From an uncultured Opitutia bacterium (GTDB taxonomy: Bacteria > Verrucomicrobiota > Verrucomicrobiia > Opitutales > Opitutaceae), in NCBI GenBank assembly GCA_903820035.1, contig CAIJFT010000266.1:1-51082 (forward strand): DNA of 51,082 nt, in the 5' to 3' direction. The position numbers were made by a program, and so were the translations under genes. This document shows, one piece after another, positions 32,001 to 40,388 of this stretch (positions within the stretch are counted from its first letter, which is position 1; every line of letters starts with the position of its first letter). Under the pieces are notes generated by a model, which was given only the letters and a program-made list of their open reading frames with translations, did not search any database and had not been told where the DNA came from.

Positions 32001-34910
32001 GGAGTCTCTCCAGCCGAGTGCTCGGGCCAAGCTCAGTGCCGGCTGCATTCCCGAATCAACGTTTGCTGGTATCAAATCTGTTTGATCGAGCACCTTGGTC
32101 CATGGGTCGGCCCCCAATCCGAGGCGCATCGCCCACAACGCCGCGAGTATCCGGAAATCTAAGCTCAACTTCCCGTAGGTCCCGGCTATTTCGGTCAGCA
32201 GAGTCTTTAGCGCACGGTCCGCGGCGGCTTCCACCAGTTGTCGGCCGGCCTGTTCCCAGCTACCGATGTAGTAAAGATCCAGCCCGCGCAGGAACGTATC
32301 AAAGTCGTCGGCTGGGGAATTTATCGTGCAAGTGCCAATCCAGCCTCTTTCATAGCCAAGGGCGAAGTGGTGAGCTGCGTCATTATCAGGAGTGCCCGAA
32401 GGCAAAAGGACGCCGACTCGACCGCAGACTTGGCCGAGATGTCCTCCGCGCGAGTCGATTTGCGCGGCCCAATCCGATTGGTTCTCGCTAATTATCGCTT
32501 TTGCGATTTCCGCCACATTCAATCCGTCGAACCAGCGTTTAATCATCCCGGCTGCCCGGTCACGTTCGCCGGCAGACAGCAGCTGCGAGGCGTCGTTGAG
32601 GACGTTGATCAGTGCATTCTCTGTCCACTGCTCCCGCGGAAGCACACGCACTTCGGAGAGCAGAAAAAGAGGCGCGGTGGGCTGCGGACGGACCGGTGCC
32701 GTCCGGCCGGACTCGATTTTGTCTTCCCAGCGGCCAAGACATTCCAAAGCGCACGCGACCTCCTGTAGCTTACTCCAATCCTGTCGGCGGACTGCCTGCA
32801 CGGCGGCGGCCTCCGCGCTTTCCGCAACGGTGGTGAAATTTGCCCCTACCGCCGCGGCCTCGAAAACGAAATCGACGCTGAAGATATCGGCCCACTCAAT
32901 CTCGCGGTCGCCGTCGCGCAGTAGTCGGTGGAGAACGGCATGGGCCACGACCCGGTTGCTCGAACTCTTTCGGTAGTGGTCGGCCATACCCGACGCGACC
33001 AAACGGCGCTCTGCTGGTGCTTTCGCCGCCAGAAGCCCATGCATAAACGTGCGCACGTCATTGTGCATCACCCTGTAGCCCCCGCCTTCGGCAATGATCA
33101 ACGGCCCTAAGCGCGCGAGCACTAGCTCCCATTGATCGGCAGTCCGACCTAAACCAGGAAAGCAAGATGCGAGAAAGGTGCCTGTGATTCGCTCTTGGGC
33201 AAGGCATAGCGCGCCCGCCAGCATCGACTCCAACTGTGAGCCGTCCGGCGCTGCATTCGCCAACGCGTGTCGCCAGATATTCCGGTAATAGTCGTCGAGC
33301 TGGGCGCCGATCTTCTGGTCGGACAGACGCACGGCCAGTTCATCCACAGTGGCGCACTGCTGAGCTTCCGCCACCGCGAACACGACCGAAAGAGTATTTC
33401 CCTTAGTAGTGTCGACGATGAGGCGAGCGGCGGGCGCGGCTTGCGCTGGCATAAACGGCGGCCGATTTCGTTCCAGCAGAAGCAGCACGTCGGCTTCCTC
33501 CAGCCGACCGATGGTCAAAGGGGTCACCTCACTTGAATCTTGTGCCAGCCACGACGGATACTCCGAGTAGTTCTCGCTCGGTTGCCCGGCCACCAGTAAT
33601 CGCACAGCCATGTTCCTCAATGCGTCGGGACTAGGTAAGGACTGGAAAAATTCTCGAGCGGCGGGCTGGTTATAACGAGAGGCGCGAGCGGCATGGTCGA
33701 TCCCGTCGATCGCGATTACGAAGGGTCGACTGAGTTCCCGCCCCAGTCGGTCAGCGAGCCGCAACACGTGGCCGCGCGCCTGCTCCCAATTCAAGAGCGA
33801 ATTCCGCACCGGCACTTGATACGCTGCGAGCTTTCCGCGAAGGCCGCGACGCAATTGGGTGAGTAGGTCATTCCACAGCCGGTCAGCGCGCACCCGCTGG
33901 TCCGCGTCCGGAGGTATCAAAGGTGTCTCCGGCGAGATTGGCCTAAAGGCATAATAGCGCAGACCGATCACGCCGCCGAAGGCGGCGGCGGAGCGACGGT
34001 TGTCGAGTTCGCTGATAAGACTGGTTTTGCCTGCCCCGGGGGGCGCCGACAGGAAGATTACGGGCGTCCCGGGGGCGGCTAAGATGCTTTCGAGAGCGGC
34101 GAGATCCTTCAGTCGGCTGGGAAAGAAAGGTGTGGGTGGCGGGGGAGAATGGCGCTCGCTCTCGGAGTCGTCATCCAGCGCCAAAACACTGAGCAGGTCC
34201 TCGAGTGTCACCGTTTCGTGAGTCGTAGTCCAGCGGCGCAGCGCTTGGTCTAGCGCGGGCAGCAAGGTCTCCGCTTTCGATTCCGAAACCTGAAACAACG
34301 TCGCGAGTCGCGTGCGCAGCTGGTCGACTGATGGCCCCAAGTCCGCTTGATTGGCGCGAATATCGAACGCCTGAAGGAATGCGTGCTGCGGGTCCGCGGG
34401 GAGCGTCGCCAGCGTGGCTAACCATTCCTGCCAGGCTTCGCGCCACTTGTCGGGCGGTTGGATTTGCGCGCAAGTTCGGTTGGCAACCAGTTCGGATTTC
34501 AGCCACTCGTGGAACTCGATCAGGGGCGGACGCGAAATGCCTGTCTGGGTGGTGCTGTTACGTTCACCCGCCGTCCGGTTGGTGTAGAGGATACAGGTGG
34601 ACCCTGTGGGCGCGTCGATTTCGTGCCAAGCCTTGGCCAGTTCTCCGAGCAGGGTCTTCCCTTCCTCGTCCTTCCCAACCAGATCGCCGAACGTGAGCGA
34701 ATCTTCGACTCGCGAGTGCTTCACTTGGAACATCTGCACGGTGCCGTTCTTGAAGCGCACCACGACGTCGTCCCATCCCTTGATTCCTGTCAGCTGCAGC
34801 GACACCGATGCTACCGGCGAATCCGGATCAAGCATCTCGACAATCTGCAAAAGGCCCACGGTCCATTCATACCAATAGGGATCGCCTTTGCCGGCCGTGG
34901 CTGCGCGCAT
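29019..34910 (-). CDS. Avs-like STAND NTPase with N-terminal Cap4/DUF4297-type nuclease domain
   Basis: 1963 residues from ATG 34910 (a TTG 23 codons upstream is possible). Residues about 15-170 resemble the Cap4/DUF4297 dsDNA endonuclease fold: TGIKGWDDVVVRFKNG (D47-D48) and MFQVKHSR (Q62-V-K64), a PD-(D/E)xK core. A STAND-type P-loop NTPase follows with Walker A APPGAGKTS (about 289-297) and Walker B FVIAIDGIDHAA (about 397-407). The remaining 1300 or so residues are mostly helical with Trp-rich repeats, as in TPR-like sensor arms. This order and size match Avs (antiviral ATPases/NTPases of the STAND superfamily), which recognise phage proteins through the C-terminal arm and trigger the nuclease. 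Which phage protein is sensed cannot be told. It is a lone gene. Confidence 0.75.
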   Translation of the reverse strand: MRAATAGKGDPYWYEWTVGLLQIVEMLDPDSPVASVSLQLTGIKGWDDVVVRFKNGTVQMFQVKHSRVEDSLTFGDLVGKDEEGKTLLGELAKAWHEIDAPTGSTCILYTNRTAGERNSTTQTGISRPPLIEFHEWLKSELVANRTCAQIQPPDKWREAWQEWLATLATLPADPQHAFLQAFDIRANQADLGPSVDQLRTRLATLFQVSESKAETLLPALDQALRRWTTTHETVTLEDLLSVLALDDDSESERHSPPPPTPFFPSRLKDLAALESILAAPGTPVIFLSAPPGAGKTSLISELDNRRSAAAFGGVIGLRYYAFRPISPETPLIPPDADQRVRADRLWNDLLTQLRRGLRGKLAAYQVPVRNSLLNWEQARGHVLRLADRLGRELSRPFVIAIDGIDHAARASRYNQPAAREFFQSLPSPDALRNMAVRLLVAGQPSENYSEYPSWLAQDSSEVTPLTIGRLEEADVLLLLERNRPPFMPAQAAPAARLIVDTTKGNTLSVVFAVAEAQQCATVDELAVRLSDQKIGAQLDDYYRNIWRHALANAAPDGSQLESMLAGALCLAQERITGTFLASCFPGLGRTADQWELVLARLGPLIIAEGGGYRVMHNDVRTFMHGLLAAKAPAERRLVASGMADHYRKSSSNRVVAHAVLHRLLRDGDREIEWADIFSVDFVFEAAAVGANFTTVAESAEAAAVQAVRRQDWSKLQEVACALECLGRWEDKIESGRTAPVRPQPTAPLFLLSEVRVLPREQWTENALINVLNDASQLLSAGERDRAAGMIKRWFDGLNVAEIAKAIISENQSDWAAQIDSRGGHLGQVCGRVGVLLPSGTPDNDAAHHFALGYERGWIGTCTINSPADDFDTFLRGLDLYYIGSWEQAGRQLVEAAADRALKTLLTEIAGTYGKLSLDFRILAALWAMRLGLGADPWTKVLDQTDLIPANVDSGMQPALSLARALGWRDSVSEIGTLVEKVAGRFAITSLDRSGRHTRTLIAAATCVGRIEGLCHRKGLDAARDLVPAGQLQRILGALWHPNLWSDVHFMHRPTAGDLCSLCVATVYPLGGEHRAALLSATAEASGKFVVDQRLSSLWDLHRREGNVTHQRMWLETWIGKNGHVWAEPNDEAQSIYETLEPLAEKLGETALLRAAAARLNWMQITYRGHKDYSFGMASDWFDQLAMRAPEEWREIGVRLWSLSDAASAAGCDNRASPEIDVTLGACAFSCGPDDVYRLIHATQPNERDTSWFYSTRNRLFSGMKAWLRNREISMTDRLSAWCLLVGYSEWFTRNDASDLEKLREVLLATAGPTRTELEKALHELTPAEAIRVVPDPDRDKSNGRSDEPLDLSEIRQKFASGRELKPKEATLLMDDIRKNNTGESIATVLRTIGTGSDFGSAWSWYDWKTRSSLLHLGATCAESELWALAESAIKFAGTGSRWSEAIAQNMLFVALARADACGPNELKSGLTRILDMHERWLRGGELVLPFKAVTLPAPRPPVTWNELAAEELMFLLNSRSAEVISGALHGIQVLVAHAPRIIARFFTPMPADDWVLKWLLLAAEVWARRYPAEFSRVHASVTACLSHENLKIRTQAWVVLAVYATPPVFPQKGPAATPNIESELLRPARELFQTTDRRFGGMRLVDRELAVAGMIKRIEATTGAELDDVVTRVAEVFQQNSPETKTDRLGPPYLCRDGDMYCGSVEADEALAKALEGFMAENPLPQTMAGRFAQGYLSGDDPWILCRSPMSDPTLTAWPDEKLLGYNKETAPDAAAIRNRMFDMALTHAVRNTECVLAAHFELPSSHEDLDFWLWWEEGRADELNRRSSLPTTVSARVFPWLMGRWWEPEIERGKRPLVFRTGAMLRLGHAMLDLYPARLWKNELKWEPDPLDPLVWKKSGQIVVRYERMHGPLRWVHGNGRQRQPILNRWIVTKDAWAEVQRMLGVLRLNDSFERHAMKERD

Positions 34911-35424
34911 GGTTTTGATGTTATCGACAATGAGGAGCGGTTTCGTCGTCTGACATAGCCCCGTTACGCTCCGCAGCAATGCTCTTCACCCGGCCGATGG
35001 TTTGTCGGCGAACGCGGCTGATGGCGGAAACGCGCGTGTGGAGGCACCGACGCGAAGCTCGTGGGCGAGCGCCAGCCGATGCCGCTGGCTGCACCTTGCT
35101 AGCGTGGTGAATCGGCGCGAAAAGCGCTGAGAGGAGCCGGGAGGCTTCTTTCGCTCCGATTCAATGCTGAAATTCGTCTCGCGCCCGCCCTGTTTTGCTA
35201 GCGAGCGCCGTGTGTCGTGGTGTCCCTGCGCCTCGAGAGGGAGGGCCGTCGACGGAGAAGAACAAGCGAAGAAGGATTCCCTTTAGGGTGCTTCGTTTGT
35301 TCTGGTCGCGCAGCGACCACGCCTATTGCGGGGACCGCCAGCGGGGACACTAAGGATCGTGACGCTCGTGCTGGATGGCGCGCCAGCATGTGCCGGCTTA
35401 CTCATTGGCTGATTCAACTGTCGC
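34911..35424. other. Intergenic region with structured element
   Basis: 514 bp between the start of the STAND gene and the end of the restriction operon, both on minus. It must contain the STAND promoter and the operon terminator. The part 35218-35352 is a repeat-rich element described separately. No other gene is supported. Confidence 0.5.
35218..35352. repeat. MITE/REP-like element with terminal and nested inverted repeats
   Basis: The ends TGGTGTCCCTGC (35218-35229) and GCGGGGACACTA (35341-35352) are inverted repeats matching at 10 of 12 positions. Inside, AGAACAAGCGAAG (35259-35271) pairs with CTTCGTTTGTTCT (35291-35303) at 12 of 13, with the palindrome CCCTTTAGGG in its loop, and GGTCGC/GCGACC (35304-35318) adds a 6-bp hairpin. 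The compact 135-bp layout suits a non-autonomous mobile repeat or a structured RNA. It lies 73 bp after the last gene of the restriction operon. Confidence 0.6.
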
Positions 35425-36072
35425 TTAGGCCTTCTTCACGCGAACCCAGTCGCCTGGTGATCGCTCAACTCGCCAGAACCAGCGGCCGTTGGTAGAGCTT
35501 CCGGTTGCCTTGGAAGCAGCGGCGGAAAGCGACGAGTAGATTTTGCCTTTGTAGCGGACGGTGCCGTCGCGTTGCCATCGGGCGCGGACGATTTTTCCAT
35601 TGTAACGCCCACGAATTGAGCGCGTGCGCTGTTTGGGTGAGTCGTCCTTAGCTTCTTCATTGATGGGCCGGCCAAACAAGGTGTCGCGCTCACGCTTGTG
35701 TTTGGCCTTCAGGATTCGCTCCAAAGTGCGTTCCAAATTGTCGGCGCCCGCGAATCGGCCCTTCTGCTTGTTGCCAGCCGCAAGAGTGATCCTGATGGCG
35801 AGCGACTCCAGCTCGCGGAGGTGTTGGTCGCCGATCGTGATGTAGACACTGAAGCGATCCCACGAATTTTGATGACGATCCTTCAGGTGATGTTTGAGTC
35901 GCCAACGAAGGTCCTTCGCCAGCCCGACGTAATAAAGTTCGTCTCCGTCGTAGAGCGCATAGATGCCGTTCCGACCGCGAACGATCTCACGGATAATTTC
36001 GGGGTGCTCCGCGAATGCATCTCGGTGGATTCTCTCCAAATATTGCGAAACTAGCTTAGGACGGCGTGGCAT
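35425..36072 (-). CDS. GIY-YIG nuclease with C-terminal RAMA-like domain
   Basis: 215 residues. The N-terminal half is a GIY-YIG endonuclease: NGIYALYD (GIY 36-38), YYVGLAKDLRWRL (YVG 48-50, R56), His61-62 in KHHLKD and ELES (E88-E89) as metal-site candidates. The C-terminal part from about 150 (NGKIVRARW, then YKGKIYSSLSAAASKATGSS and NGRWFWRVE) resembles the RAMA module, which is found in restriction systems and is thought to read modified DNA bases. So this may be a nuclease guided by DNA modification. It starts 9 nt after hsdR on the same strand and is the last gene of the seven-gene operon. RAMA assignment is by pattern. Confidence 0.7.
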   Translation of the reverse strand: MPRRPKLVSQYLERIHRDAFAEHPEIIREIVRGRNGIYALYDGDELYYVGLAKDLRWRLKHHLKDRHQNSWDRFSVYITIGDQHLRELESLAIRITLAAGNKQKGRFAGADNLERTLERILKAKHKRERDTLFGRPINEEAKDDSPKQRTRSIRGRYNGKIVRARWQRDGTVRYKGKIYSSLSAAASKATGSSTNGRWFWRVERSPGDWVRVKKA

Positions 36073-36081
36073 GGCTGAGGT

Positions 36082-39000
36082 TCAGTTCTCGTAAGTCATC
36101 CCAAACACCGTGTCCGTGAGCCACCCGCGGAAGGATTCGTTATCCTGGAATTGTTTGAAGAGCTGGGCGTCGTCTTTGAAGAGCGCGGTGATGACTCGCT
36201 TCAGCGCCTTGTCGTGTTCGATCTTCGCGTTCTGGCGGTCGGAGTTCTTTTTCGCGTTTTGATACTTTTTGTCGGCCGCCACCTTCTGGGGAATCTCGCC
36301 AGTGATGCGCTCCTCCATTCGTTTTGCATCCGCAAAGAGCCCGCCGAACTGGTCGTTGAATTGCTTCACGATGTTCGAGAGCTTGTCCAATTCTGGCTCC
36401 GCCTTGCGTCCGCCGCCTGATGTCGGCACCGGCTCGATCTCGGCATCCGCATCGGGCAAAGCGATGGCCATGGTTGCCTTCTTCTCCGCGCGGTAGCTGT
36501 CCATGTCGATGGCTTCGAGGATTCCTTTGGCGAGGTCTTCCTCGATGGGCGCAGGCAGCTTCGAAATGAGGAAGTTCAGGAAGATCGAGAGCTTCTCCCA
36601 GTCTTGCACGCCATACGGCAGGATCGTGGCAAGGAAGTCGTAAGTGCGGGTAAACGCCTTGGCCTTGCCCTTGAAATCCACCTGTCCGTCTTCATCGAGG
36701 TCGTTCACATAGACGGTCACGCAGGCGTCGAGAATGGGGTCGAGTTTGTCCCGGTCGGCTCCGCCCAGATACAACTCCACCAGCGCGTTGATCTGGTCGG
36801 GCGAATACACCTGATACTTGTCCAGCTCTCCCTTGAGCGTGTGGAGCTTGTTCGGGTCGGTCTCCTTGCTGAGGATCGTCGTGCGGTAGTAGTCGGCGAA
36901 GGATTCCTCGATGGTCTTGGTGTCGTTTTGGAAATCGAGGACGAAGACGTCGTGCTTCTTCGGGTGCGCCCGGTTCAGGCGGGAGAGCGTTTGCACGGCT
37001 TTGATACCGCTCAGCGCCTTGTCCACATACATGGTGTGCAGCAGCGGTTCATCGTAGCCGGTCTGAAACTTCTCGGCGCAGATGAGGAAGCGATACGGGT
37101 CTTCCTGAATCCGGTCAGCAATCTCGCCGCTCGGAAAGCCGTTGAGCTTCGATTCACTGACCTTGTCGCCTTTGTATTCCGGCTCGCCGGAGAAGGCGAC
37201 GATGGCCTTGTAGGGACTATTGATCTCTTTGAGATAAGCGGTGAACGCGAAAAAATATTCGATCGCTCGTTGGATGCTACCAGTCACGACCATCGCCCGC
37301 GCTTGACCGCCGATTTTATTCTGTCCGATCACCTGTTCGAGGAACTGATCTGCCATAATCTCCGCCTTCTCGCGAATGGCTTTGCTGTGGCTCTCGACGT
37401 AGCGGCGCAGTTTCTTCCGGGCCTTCTTCACGTCATACTCGGGGTCGCCTTCCACGGTCTTTGCGAGCCGGTAGTAGCTGGCCACGGGCGTGTAGTTTTT
37501 GAGCACGTCGAGGATGAAACCTTCCTGGATCGCCTGCTTCATCGTGTAGCCATGGAAGGGCCGGTGCTTCACCTCGCCGCCTTCCGAATACTTTACGCCG
37601 AACATCTCCAAGGTTTTGTTCTTTGGCGTCGCGGTGAAGGCAAAGTAACTGGCGTTCTTCGCGAGCTTTTTCTTTTTGATGCGCTCGTCGAGGGCGTCGT
37701 TGATCTCGTCCTCGGTGTCCGCCACGACCTGACTGACGGCGGAGGAGGTTTTGCCGCTCTGGCTGGAGTGCGCCTCGTCGATGATAATGGCAAACTTCCC
37801 GCCACGATGTTCATCGCCGATGCTGTCGAGCACATGGGGAAAGGTCTGCACCGTGGAGATGATGAGCTTCTTGCCGTCCTTGAGATACTTCGTGAGCTGC
37901 TCCGTTTTGGAAGTGCCCGCGCCTTCCTTCACCGCGCCGATCACGCTGCCCACCTGGGCAAAACCCTTGATCGTCTCGCGGATTTGTTTGTCGAGGAGGC
38001 GGCGGTCGGTGATGACGATAACGGAATCAAAGACCGGCTTTCCGTCATTCGACAGGCTGATCAACTGGTGGGCCAGCCACGCGATAGAGTTCGACTTCCC
38101 GCTGCCCGCGCTGTGCTGGATGAGGTAGCGCTTACCCGCCCCGTGCTCCTGCACGTCGGCCAGAATCTTCCGCACCACTTCGAGTTGATGGTAGCGGGGG
38201 AAAATCTGCACCTGCTTCTTTTTGCCCGTCTTCAGTTTCTCCTCCTCCACGACTTGCGCGTAGTTCTCCAGAATCTCCGCCAATCGCGCCGGGGTGAGGA
38301 TGCGCCTCCATAGGTAATCCGTCTTGAGGCCATCCGGGTTCGGGGGATTGCCCGCGCCATCGTTCCAGCCCTGATTGAACGGCAGAAACCACGAATCCTT
38401 CGCCGTGCCGCCCTTGCCTTTGAGGGCAGTGCACATCGCCACTTCATGGTCATCCACCGCGAAGTGGACGACGCAGCGGCCAAACTGAAAGAGCGTCTCC
38501 CGGGGGTCGCGGTCGCGTTTGTATTGTTCGATAGCGTCTTCGACCGTCTGCTTGGTCAGGCTGTTTTTCAGTTCAAAGGTGATCACCGGCAGCCCGTTGA
38601 TAAAGGCGCACAAATCCAGCGAGCGCTTATTCTCCCGGCTGAAGTGCAATTGCCGCGTGATACTGAACCGGTTTTTGGCATGGCGCTCTACCGCCTTCGC
38701 GTTCTCCGCCGAGGGCTTGCCGTAGAACAGGTCAAAGCTCAGCGCCCCGTGCTTGATGCCATGGCGCAGCACATCAATCACCCCGCGCCGCGTGATCTCT
38801 CCTTGCAGCCGGGCGAGAAACTTCTGCCGCGCCATCCCTTGCTTATCTTTGTAATCCCCGATGCCCAGCTTTGCCCATTCCTCCGGCTGCGTGGCGATGA
38901 GAAAGGCAAAGAGCTGCTCCGAATCCACGGCAAACTCGCGGTCATACGCAGCATCATTTCCCACGAACCAGCCGCTGCCGCCTTTGGCGGGTGCAGCTTC

Positions 39001-39099
39001 GGCCACGACGCCCGACACGCCGGAGGCCAAGCCATCCGACCCGGTCATGTGGCGCATGATCAGGCTTTCGAGTCCTTTTTCACTGGTGTCGGTTTTCAT
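36082..39099 (-). CDS. hsdR: Type I restriction enzyme R subunit
   Basis: The motor and nuclease subunit of a type I restriction-modification complex: it translocates and cuts unmethylated DNA with HsdM/HsdS. 1005 residues from ATG 39099. Order: N-terminal RecB-like nuclease with D162, E176 and K178 (PVITFELKNS), two RecA-like helicase domains with Walker A HSAGSGKS (329-336) and DEAH (441-444), then the helical C-terminal part that contacts the methylase. All catalytic motifs are intact. Unusually it is separated from hsdM-hsdS by three inserted genes (RT, nitrilase, putative nuclease), 17 nt after the last of them. Confidence 0.95.
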   Translation of the reverse strand: MKTDTSEKGLESLIMRHMTGSDGLASGVSGVVAEAAPAKGGSGWFVGNDAAYDREFAVDSEQLFAFLIATQPEEWAKLGIGDYKDKQGMARQKFLARLQGEITRRGVIDVLRHGIKHGALSFDLFYGKPSAENAKAVERHAKNRFSITRQLHFSRENKRSLDLCAFINGLPVITFELKNSLTKQTVEDAIEQYKRDRDPRETLFQFGRCVVHFAVDDHEVAMCTALKGKGGTAKDSWFLPFNQGWNDGAGNPPNPDGLKTDYLWRRILTPARLAEILENYAQVVEEEKLKTGKKKQVQIFPRYHQLEVVRKILADVQEHGAGKRYLIQHSAGSGKSNSIAWLAHQLISLSNDGKPVFDSVIVITDRRLLDKQIRETIKGFAQVGSVIGAVKEGAGTSKTEQLTKYLKDGKKLIISTVQTFPHVLDSIGDEHRGGKFAIIIDEAHSSQSGKTSSAVSQVVADTEDEINDALDERIKKKKLAKNASYFAFTATPKNKTLEMFGVKYSEGGEVKHRPFHGYTMKQAIQEGFILDVLKNYTPVASYYRLAKTVEGDPEYDVKKARKKLRRYVESHSKAIREKAEIMADQFLEQVIGQNKIGGQARAMVVTGSIQRAIEYFFAFTAYLKEINSPYKAIVAFSGEPEYKGDKVSESKLNGFPSGEIADRIQEDPYRFLICAEKFQTGYDEPLLHTMYVDKALSGIKAVQTLSRLNRAHPKKHDVFVLDFQNDTKTIEESFADYYRTTILSKETDPNKLHTLKGELDKYQVYSPDQINALVELYLGGADRDKLDPILDACVTVYVNDLDEDGQVDFKGKAKAFTRTYDFLATILPYGVQDWEKLSIFLNFLISKLPAPIEEDLAKGILEAIDMDSYRAEKKATMAIALPDADAEIEPVPTSGGGRKAEPELDKLSNIVKQFNDQFGGLFADAKRMEERITGEIPQKVAADKKYQNAKKNSDRQNAKIEHDKALKRVITALFKDDAQLFKQFQDNESFRGWLTDTVFGMTYEN

Positions 39100-39116
39100 G
39101 TTTGGACGCAACCCGG

Positions 39117-40385
39117 TTAGCTCCGTTCTTCCTCGTCATCGCCTTCGTAGAATGAACTGGTGTCGACCGAGATACTCTCCCGGTCGATCTCGATCTTTGA
39201 CGGGTCGCCAATCGGCGCTCTGCCTGAGAATTTGAAAGGGAAGGACGCCGAGCTTTCAGCTCCGTCGCCTCGGCTTACATCGCCGTCGGAGCCCCATTGG
39301 AGATCGCAATCAACAGAACCGGTTCCGCTGAACTCGATCCATTCTTCGTCGAATGTAAGCTCACCGACTTCGACATCCGAGGCTCCTTGCGGTCGGGTGT
39401 GAGACGAGAGGCAATCTAGCTCATCGAAGAAGTCGCCCGTAAAGATGTCGTCGAGGTGCGATTGGATATCAACCGCGATGTCCTGTTCTATGAGAAGCTT
39501 TGCGGTCTCGATTGCAGACACCAACAGAATGAACCGTTGCATGACCGCGGCGAAAAGAGGTGCTGCTTCCGTGTAGCTTTTTTCCAGCACATCTTCGGTG
39601 ACGTGAGTTAATGCGGATAGTTTTCCGATGTCCTTCAATAACGCAGACGCTATTTCGTCGGCTTGCTCCGAGAACGTCTTGGGGAACTTCTCCTGCGTGA
39701 GGTTTTTGAAGATCGCGTAGTCAATTCGATGCCGTCGGGTCACGCCACCGCTGGCGTCCTTGGCCGGAACAAACCATGGAGCTTTTTTGACTTCCGTATC
39801 AGGCGCCACTTCCCCCAAGAACTCACGAAGCAGCTCTCGGAGCGCGGTGCCCGCGTTAACGAATCGCAGAGAGTTCCCGGCATCACGATAGGATGCTAAC
39901 GCTCCACGCAGTATGGTTTCTAGATGCTCAGAATAGGGTCCCAACCGGGAACACAGTCGCTCCTCAAGACTTTGAAGCTCCTCGTTGTGCGTGGAGAGCA
40001 TTTGCTTCAAGGAATCGAGCCCCGCCTGCGTTTCGGGCGCACTAGCAGCTATGAGCGCCGATACGCCCGATTGAATCGTCGATTGGATTTGATCGCTATA
40101 GAAGCTTCTCCCAGAACCCGGCGGCGACACCCTGAACTGCTCACACATCGGAATTGCCATGCTACCTGTTGGGAAAATTGTTGATTGCGCTGCGCTCCGG
40201 TAAAGCGAGCCGCTGCTGTAGCCAAATATCTTTAGGCTTTCGTCCACTAGACCCTTTGAATAAAGCAAAGCGTCAAGTTGTTCCTTCGAGCGTTTCGCCT
40301 CGAGTTCAGCGCTATTCACGCCTGCTGCGAGGTGGCTGCTGAGGGATTTCAGCATTTCAAGAGTTGGGTCGGGATTCGAATCCAT
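39117..40385 (-). CDS. Uncharacterised protein, possible pPIWI-associating-nuclease-like
   Basis: 422 residues, no signal peptide or TM segment. Residues 1-170 are helical with coiled-coil-like stretches (LDSLKQMLSTHNEELQSLEERL, split by a Pro-rich loop). The middle holds AGTALRELLREFLGEVAPD (about 178-195), then TRRHRIDYAIFKN (216-228), a pattern resembling the predicted pPIWI-associating nuclease family (LRELL..LAPD...RRxRxxYA). The C-terminus (about 320-422) is acidic and beta-like (EVGELTFDEEWIEF, SVDCDLQW). It lies 3 nt after the nitrilase and 17 nt before hsdR, so it is almost certainly co-expressed with the RT. Family match is tentative. Alternatives are a scaffold or regulator of the RT. 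Confidence 0.5.
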   Translation of the reverse strand: MDSNPDPTLEMLKSLSSHLAAGVNSAELEAKRSKEQLDALLYSKGLVDESLKIFGYSSGSLYRSAAQSTIFPTGSMAIPMCEQFRVSPPGSGRSFYSDQIQSTIQSGVSALIAASAPETQAGLDSLKQMLSTHNEELQSLEERLCSRLGPYSEHLETILRGALASYRDAGNSLRFVNAGTALRELLREFLGEVAPDTEVKKAPWFVPAKDASGGVTRRHRIDYAIFKNLTQEKFPKTFSEQADEIASALLKDIGKLSALTHVTEDVLEKSYTEAAPLFAAVMQRFILLVSAIETAKLLIEQDIAVDIQSHLDDIFTGDFFDELDCLSSHTRPQGASDVEVGELTFDEEWIEFSGTGSVDCDLQWGSDGDVSRGDGAESSASFPFKFSGRAPIGDPSKIEIDRESISVDTSSFYEGDDEEERS

Positions 40386-40388
40386 GGC

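Noticed and set aside
36604-38313. Long plus-strand open frame (569 codons)
   Set aside because: Antisense to hsdR helicase domains.
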